Of a stretch of 64,000 nt of DNA, positions 59,970-64,000 are shown one piece after another (positions within the stretch are counted from its first letter, which is position 1; each line of letters begins with the position of its first letter). Under the pieces are notes generated by a model. That model worked only from the letters and a program-made list of their open reading frames with translations, made no database searches and was not told where the DNA came from. This DNA is from Papaver somniferum (lineage: Eukaryota > Streptophyta > Magnoliopsida > Ranunculales > Papaveraceae), in assembly GCF_003573695.1 (NCBI RefSeq), contig NC_039368.1:78754374-78818373 (forward strand), read 5' to 3'. Position numbers and translations under genes: made by a program.

Positions 59970-60893
59970 CTAATGTTTATTTTTTTTAATTTTCAGCAAC
60001 CTACAGATTATCCCTTGATGTTTATTATGGACCGTCTTACTAAAACACAATCCAGACTTAGAGAAGTTTATTACCTGTCCAAAGGCTGAGCTGAACAGGT
60101 TAATAACATCAAGTAGATTTTTGCAGCTTACTAGATCAGCTTTGGTGAACAGAATCATATCTTCTGCGAAGAGTAGGTGAGAAATAGGTGTTGCTTTAGG
60201 GTTAATTTGATTCCCTGAACAATTTTTAAGGATTGTAAATGGCAAAGGAGACGAGAAAAGACTTCCATGCATAGAATGAATAGGTAAGGATACAGTGGGT
60301 CTCCCTGCCTAATTCCTCTAGATGGTTTGAATTCCTGACAGGGATTTCCATTAAGAAGCACAACAATAGGTGGTGAAGAGATACACTGGTGAATGAGTTC
60401 ACACCAATCTTCTGAGAAACTGTGTTTATTAGGAATTTCCAGTTGACCATGTGGAAAGCTTTCGACATGTCAATCTTGAGACCAATATTTCCTGTTTTTT
60501 TTTTCTTTTTTTCATTGAGTGAACTATCTCATGTGCTACTATTATATTATCCGAAATTTGTCTTGAAGAAAGAAAGGATGATTGTAAAGGAGATATTATT
60601 TTCTCTAAAGTTTTCTTTAACCTATTTTCCATAAGTTTTGCTATAACTTTATAAGGTGTGTTGCATAAACCAATTGGTCTGAACTTTGCTGGTGATTTTG
60701 GATTTTTTATTTTTGGTATGAGGAACAGAAAGGTCTTATTAAGATTGTTGTGAAGATGTTTGTTTCTGAAAAAATCTTGAACTGTTGCAACCAGTTGTGT
60801 CCCAACAGTTTCCCAATTGTATTTGAAAAATCTTACCGGGAAGCCATCTGGTCCCGACGCTTTATTGGATTTCAAGTTTTTGACAACCTGCCA
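59970..60893 (-). pseudogene. LINE reverse transcriptase (frameshifted, catalytic Asp changed)
   Basis: The order of motifs is NKASGPDGFPVRFFK, then FLFLIPKIKNP and FRPIGLCNTPYKVIAK, then DMSKAFHMVNW, then GIRQGDPLYPYLF, and finally FAEDMILF. The last is the (F/Y)ADD box with its first Asp replaced by Glu (codon GAA, near 60159-60170). At least two frameshifts (near 60450 and 60260) separate the motifs. No active enzyme can be made. Confidence 0.88.
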
Positions 60894-61507
60894 AATTTCC
60901 TCTCTAGTGGGAATGTCAGTTAGAGTAAAGTTCTCTTCTGCAGAGATGCATGGTTCTATGTGATTGAAAATCTGCGTTTCAGAATCTGAGCTAGTTTCAG
61001 TGAACAAATCCTTGAAGTAAGAAGTGATAACTTCCTCAATTTCATCTCTATATTTTACCACATTGTTCTGCTTATCCTGAATACATTCAATGTGGTTTCT
61101 TTTTCTTCTTTTTAGAGTTGTAACATGGAAGAAAGTAGTATTTCTTTCTCCTAGAGCTATGGTGTTATTGCTAGATTGTTGCTTATCAATTGCCTCTTGG
61201 GTGTCATATAATGCTTCTAGTTCTAAGTTTTTCTTATTGATTAAGGTAATGGTTTTGTCTACAAAAGGTTTTGCTGACAGATTTTCTATTGTTTTGATCA
61301 AAATTTTCATTTTTTTGTTAGGCTTACCAAAGACATTTATTTTCCAATTTTTAAGGTTTTCCCCTAGTGTTTCAATGTTGTCTAGCAGATCTATCCCTAG
61401 CCTATGGTTCTCAGTACTCCAAGAATTTTTGATTACTTCTATGCAAGATGGTTTCTTTAACCAAGTATCGTAAAATTTAAAAGTTGGTGCAAGATACATA
61501 GTTCTAG
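60894..61507 (-). pseudogene. LINE segment between endonuclease and RT
   Basis: It is in the same open frame as the RT start. It contains a GERNTTFFH motif, the usual GxRNTKFFH spacer signature of plant LINEs, plus KNWKINVFGKPNKK and a Lys/Glu helical segment. Confidence 0.8.
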
Positions 61508-62212
61508 GAGTTAGTGACACGCAAATTGGACTATGGTATGAAGCTATTGCAACTAAGTTTTCTAGAGATGCTTCACTAAACTCTAAAATCCATTCAGCAT
61601 TTTCTAAGGCCCTGTCAATCCTTTGCTTGATATTTGCCTTCCCTTCCCTTTGATTATTCCAAGTAAAAATGTTACCTTTACATCTTATGTCTTCTAATCC
61701 AATCCTCTGAATTAAGTTCATGACTGGCTCAATTTTTTTCCTGTTAAAAGGTAATCCTCCTACTTTCTCATCCTCATTGAAGATTATGTTTAAATCCCCA
61801 ATTACCATCCATGGAATTTGGTTGTGATTAACCCTTTGAGATATATCTTCTAGATATCCCATCACCTGTAATTTTTGAATCATTTTTAGGTGATCCGTAG
61901 AAGCAAGTGAGTAACCATTCCTTGGAATGGAAATTGTTTTTCACAATCACATTTATCATGTTTAGATTAGATTGAACTACTTAAAAATGAAACCTATCTG
62001 TCCAGCCAATTGCAAGCCCCCCAGCTATTCCATCTGGGTCTACAATGTGGATAGTTGGGAAGTAATTCAATATGTTCCTAATTAAGATCCTCTTTGATTT
62101 GGTTTCAGAGAGAAACAGAACATCTGGTTTTTCAAAATCAATAATGGTCTTTAAGTGTTGCTGGGTTTTTTTTTTGGCCACACCCATGAGTGTTCCATGC
62201 CAATATTTTCAT
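61508..62212 (-). pseudogene. LINE AP endonuclease domain
   Basis: It starts MKILAWN at 62212, the standard L1-type ORF2 start. A run of ten T at 62168-62177 (A on the coding strand) coincides with a frame change. Then come KPDVLFLSETK, GGLAIGW, a stop after DRFHF (61981-61983), EWLLTCFYGSP, a further frame change near 61883, PWMVIGDLN, and ASYHSPI (usually SDHxP). The domain nicks target DNA in live elements; here it is dead. Confidence 0.85.
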
Positions 62213-63845
62213 GATCTGAAATAAGCAATAGAAAAGGAAATATACAAAAGTTTAACACCCTAATGTTGGTGTTCTTAAAACTGCTGCACTAAGCAGACTT
62301 GTACAAAAACAAGCAATAAAAAAGAAAATAGCCAATAGTTCAACACCCTAGTGCCGGTGTTCTTAAAACTACTGCACAAAGCAGTCTTGGTTAAAGATTG
62401 AGAAGAAACAAGTACTCAGGGTAAAATTAAAATTCTCCACAGAATAGAGATACCAAACCTGAGTCTAAAAATCTCAGTCCACAGAAAAGCAGGATATAAG
62501 AAGTGCAAGATAAATTGATGTAAAAAGCTTGAGGAGATTTTAGCCAATCCTGCAAGAAAGGGTTAGTGGCTATAAAAACCCAACAAGGAACCCTCAAGAT
62601 TTTGTTACCTCTATTCCGGAAACAGTCCCCCTCGCCGATATTTTTGTTGATAAAAACAGACTTTCGTAAGAAGGGGTCAGAGTATTCTCTAAGTTATTGC
62701 TTCAAAACGCAGCCAAAAAATTTAAGAATAAGGTTTACAAACTTTAAATGCCGACAAGAAAAGGAAGTAATTTTAAGAAAATAATCTGAAGGTTAGAGCA
62801 ACTTACCTTTTGGTTTTATCGGGTCAGAGGAGCGGAGGTTTAGATGTGAGGTTTATGACTGATATATGTGTGATGGTTTCATACTAATTAATTGAAGGTA
62901 CTTAAAAATAAACAATGTGAAGAGACTAACGTAAGATTAATCTAGCAAAAAATAAAACAAGCAACTGATAAACACACAAGAAATAAAAAAGGTTTGTCAG
63001 GAAACCCGGCGGGGAAACGAGAATACACATGGAAAAAAACTTAATTTAACCTGGCGGGGAGAAGCAGTTTTGCGAACCAATAATATCAAAATTAAGATAA
63101 CAAAAGTACTTATGGAGATATGACTATTTTGAGTCTACATAAGATTAATTCCTAGTAAGATCTCCTAGAGAAGTTAGGACAAGCAAAGATTCTCATGGTA
63201 GTTAGATAAACCACCCAGGTTAACAACCAGACTCTTAAGACTTTAAAAAGGAACACAACAGATCTTTAACTTTATATAAACACACAATTCATATCAGACC
63301 AAAACCATTGAAGTGGCTACATAAACCATAGTAGCACCAATTTTCACACCATAGAAGTAAGAAGATTCATTCTTTAAATCAAACCTTTTTGAAATACCCA
63401 TCAATTCTAATAACGATACTACCCAACTAAGAGATTTTTTTAATATATTTTTAATGAAATGTAAAGGTTTTTTCTTTAAAACAGAGTGCACATACACTTG
63501 TTTTATAAAATGAATCAAACTGAGATCATTTTTTTTTAAATAAAACCATCAAGTGCACCTACACTTGAACAGCGATCAACAACGCTGAAATACTGAAGAT
63601 TACAAACCACTCCTAGGTCCCAATTAAAGATTTTCGAAATGGAAACAAGTGTTCAACAACACCAACGGAAGGTCTAAAAATAAAGATAGATTGGTATTCT
63701 TTTTAAAAATGAATTAACTTAGAAATTTTAGAAGAAAATGAGCTGAACAGGACCACCAACCAAAGGAAGTATTAGGGAAATACAAAAGAGGATGCATAAG
63801 GACCCAATCAAACATAAGGGATAGGCCTAAAAACAAACATCAAAG
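62213..63845. other. Unassigned right flank
   Basis: AT-rich without a credible gene. It may include the LINE 5' region; an ORF1 was not recognised. A pair of similar blocks, CCCGGCGGGGA and CCTGGCGGGGA, lies near 63006 and 63052. Apart from the 88-bp duplication listed separately, I see nothing further. Confidence 0.4.
62223..62398. repeat. 88-bp tandem duplication upstream of the LINE
   Basis: Two imperfect copies start at AAGCAATA (62223 and 62311). Each carries AACACC and GGTGTT that can pair, then CTTAAAACT(G/A)CTGCAC. It may be part of the LINE 5' UTR, where short tandem promoter repeats occur. Confidence 0.75.
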
Positions 63846-63917
63846 GTTAGGACTTTTATCAAACAGGTGAAGGGAAACAGAGTTAGGACTTTTATCAAAC
63901 AGGTGAAGGGCAACAGA
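63846..63917. repeat. 36-bp tandem duplication
   Basis: GTTAGGACTTTTATCAAACA starts at 63846 and again at 63882. The two 36-bp copies differ by one base (GGGAAACAGA and GGGCAACAGA). The high identity suggests a recent slip. Confidence 0.9.
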
Positions 63918-64000
63918 TACAAAGGATAAACCAAAACCAATCAGCATTAGGATTTAGACGGCTAATCCACATACCCAATCATAAGAGGGGTTCAACAATA
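63918..64000. other. Unassigned right edge
   Basis: No feature is seen in the last 83 bases. Confidence 0.4.

Larger units (their letters stand above)
56407..62212 (-). mobile_element. Decayed LINE (L1-type), split by a solo LTR
   Basis: In minus-strand order it holds an endonuclease, reverse transcriptase, linker, zf-RVT knuckle and RNase H region, then a short A-run (T8 at 56407-56414) at the 3' end. This is the standard ORF2 order of plant L1-type LINEs. Several frameshifts, a premature stop and a changed catalytic residue show that it is dead. An E-related solo LTR sits at 58041-59530. The 5' end, any ORF1 and any target-site duplication could not be defined. Confidence 0.88.

Noticed and set aside
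1..64000. CRISPR array, bacterial operon, rRNA or tRNA genes
   Set aside because: No spaced short repeats, ribosome binding sites, operon-like gene order or RNA gene sequences were seen; content is plant transposons.

Overview
The window is nuclear DNA from a plant, probably a eudicot. I could not assign a species. It is AT-rich and made almost entirely of nested LTR retrotransposons, with one LINE near the right end. I see no intact host gene. The only possible host coding sequence is a 43-codon C-terminal fragment at 55764-55895.

Layout, outermost first. (1) 1-2211 is unassigned flank with a CCA-rich tract. (2) 2212-55765 is a tandem array of a long-LTR, non-coding family, here called X (+ strand), arranged LTR-internal-LTR-internal-LTR. 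Each LTR is about 3.5 kb and each internal region about 1.9 kb. The third LTR is truncated on the right. (3) Inside the first X LTR lies a complete element, E (5443-15560, + strand, TSD ATGAT). It has 1.45 kb LTRs, a tRNA-Asp-like primer site and one non-autonomous ORF whose front two thirds, with its leader, is triplicated in 1.51 kb units. (4) Inside the third X LTR, 21 bp from its start, lies a 30.3 kb tandem array of a third family, A (23309-53564, - strand): five LTRs alternate with four internal regions, all within a single 5-bp TSD (CTCAT). Each internal region carries one ORF of about 570 codons with a CCHC zinc knuckle and no protease, reverse transcriptase or integrase. (5) The fifth A LTR is split by a diverged A-like solo LTR (50509-52818, TSD GCGAG). 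(6) 56407-62212 (- strand) is a decayed LINE with endonuclease, reverse transcriptase, zf-RVT and RNase H regions. It is split by an E-related solo LTR (58041-59530, TSD GTCTG). (7) 62213-64000 is unassigned and has two short tandem duplications.

E and A are related although their LTRs and most of their ORFs differ. Their proteins share a C-terminal block: a GL-x3-AS-x2-L-x-DY motif, a hydrophobic segment, then DPQLFRLLxYG. Their RNAs share 3' structures. Neither encodes the enzymes needed to move, so both must be mobilised in trans, as must X, which has no ORF at all.

The most interesting signals are structural. First, a hairpin with an AGGA loop lies 17-19 nt upstream of the 3' LTR in all three families, with different stem sequences that keep pairing. 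Second, E and A carry a further AGGA hairpin plus G-run inside the element. Third, E and A share two adjacent hairpins near the 3' end whose stems show a GC / GU / AU series. Together with tandem amplification at three scales (1.5, 5.5 and 6.4 kb), these are the best candidates for something undescribed.
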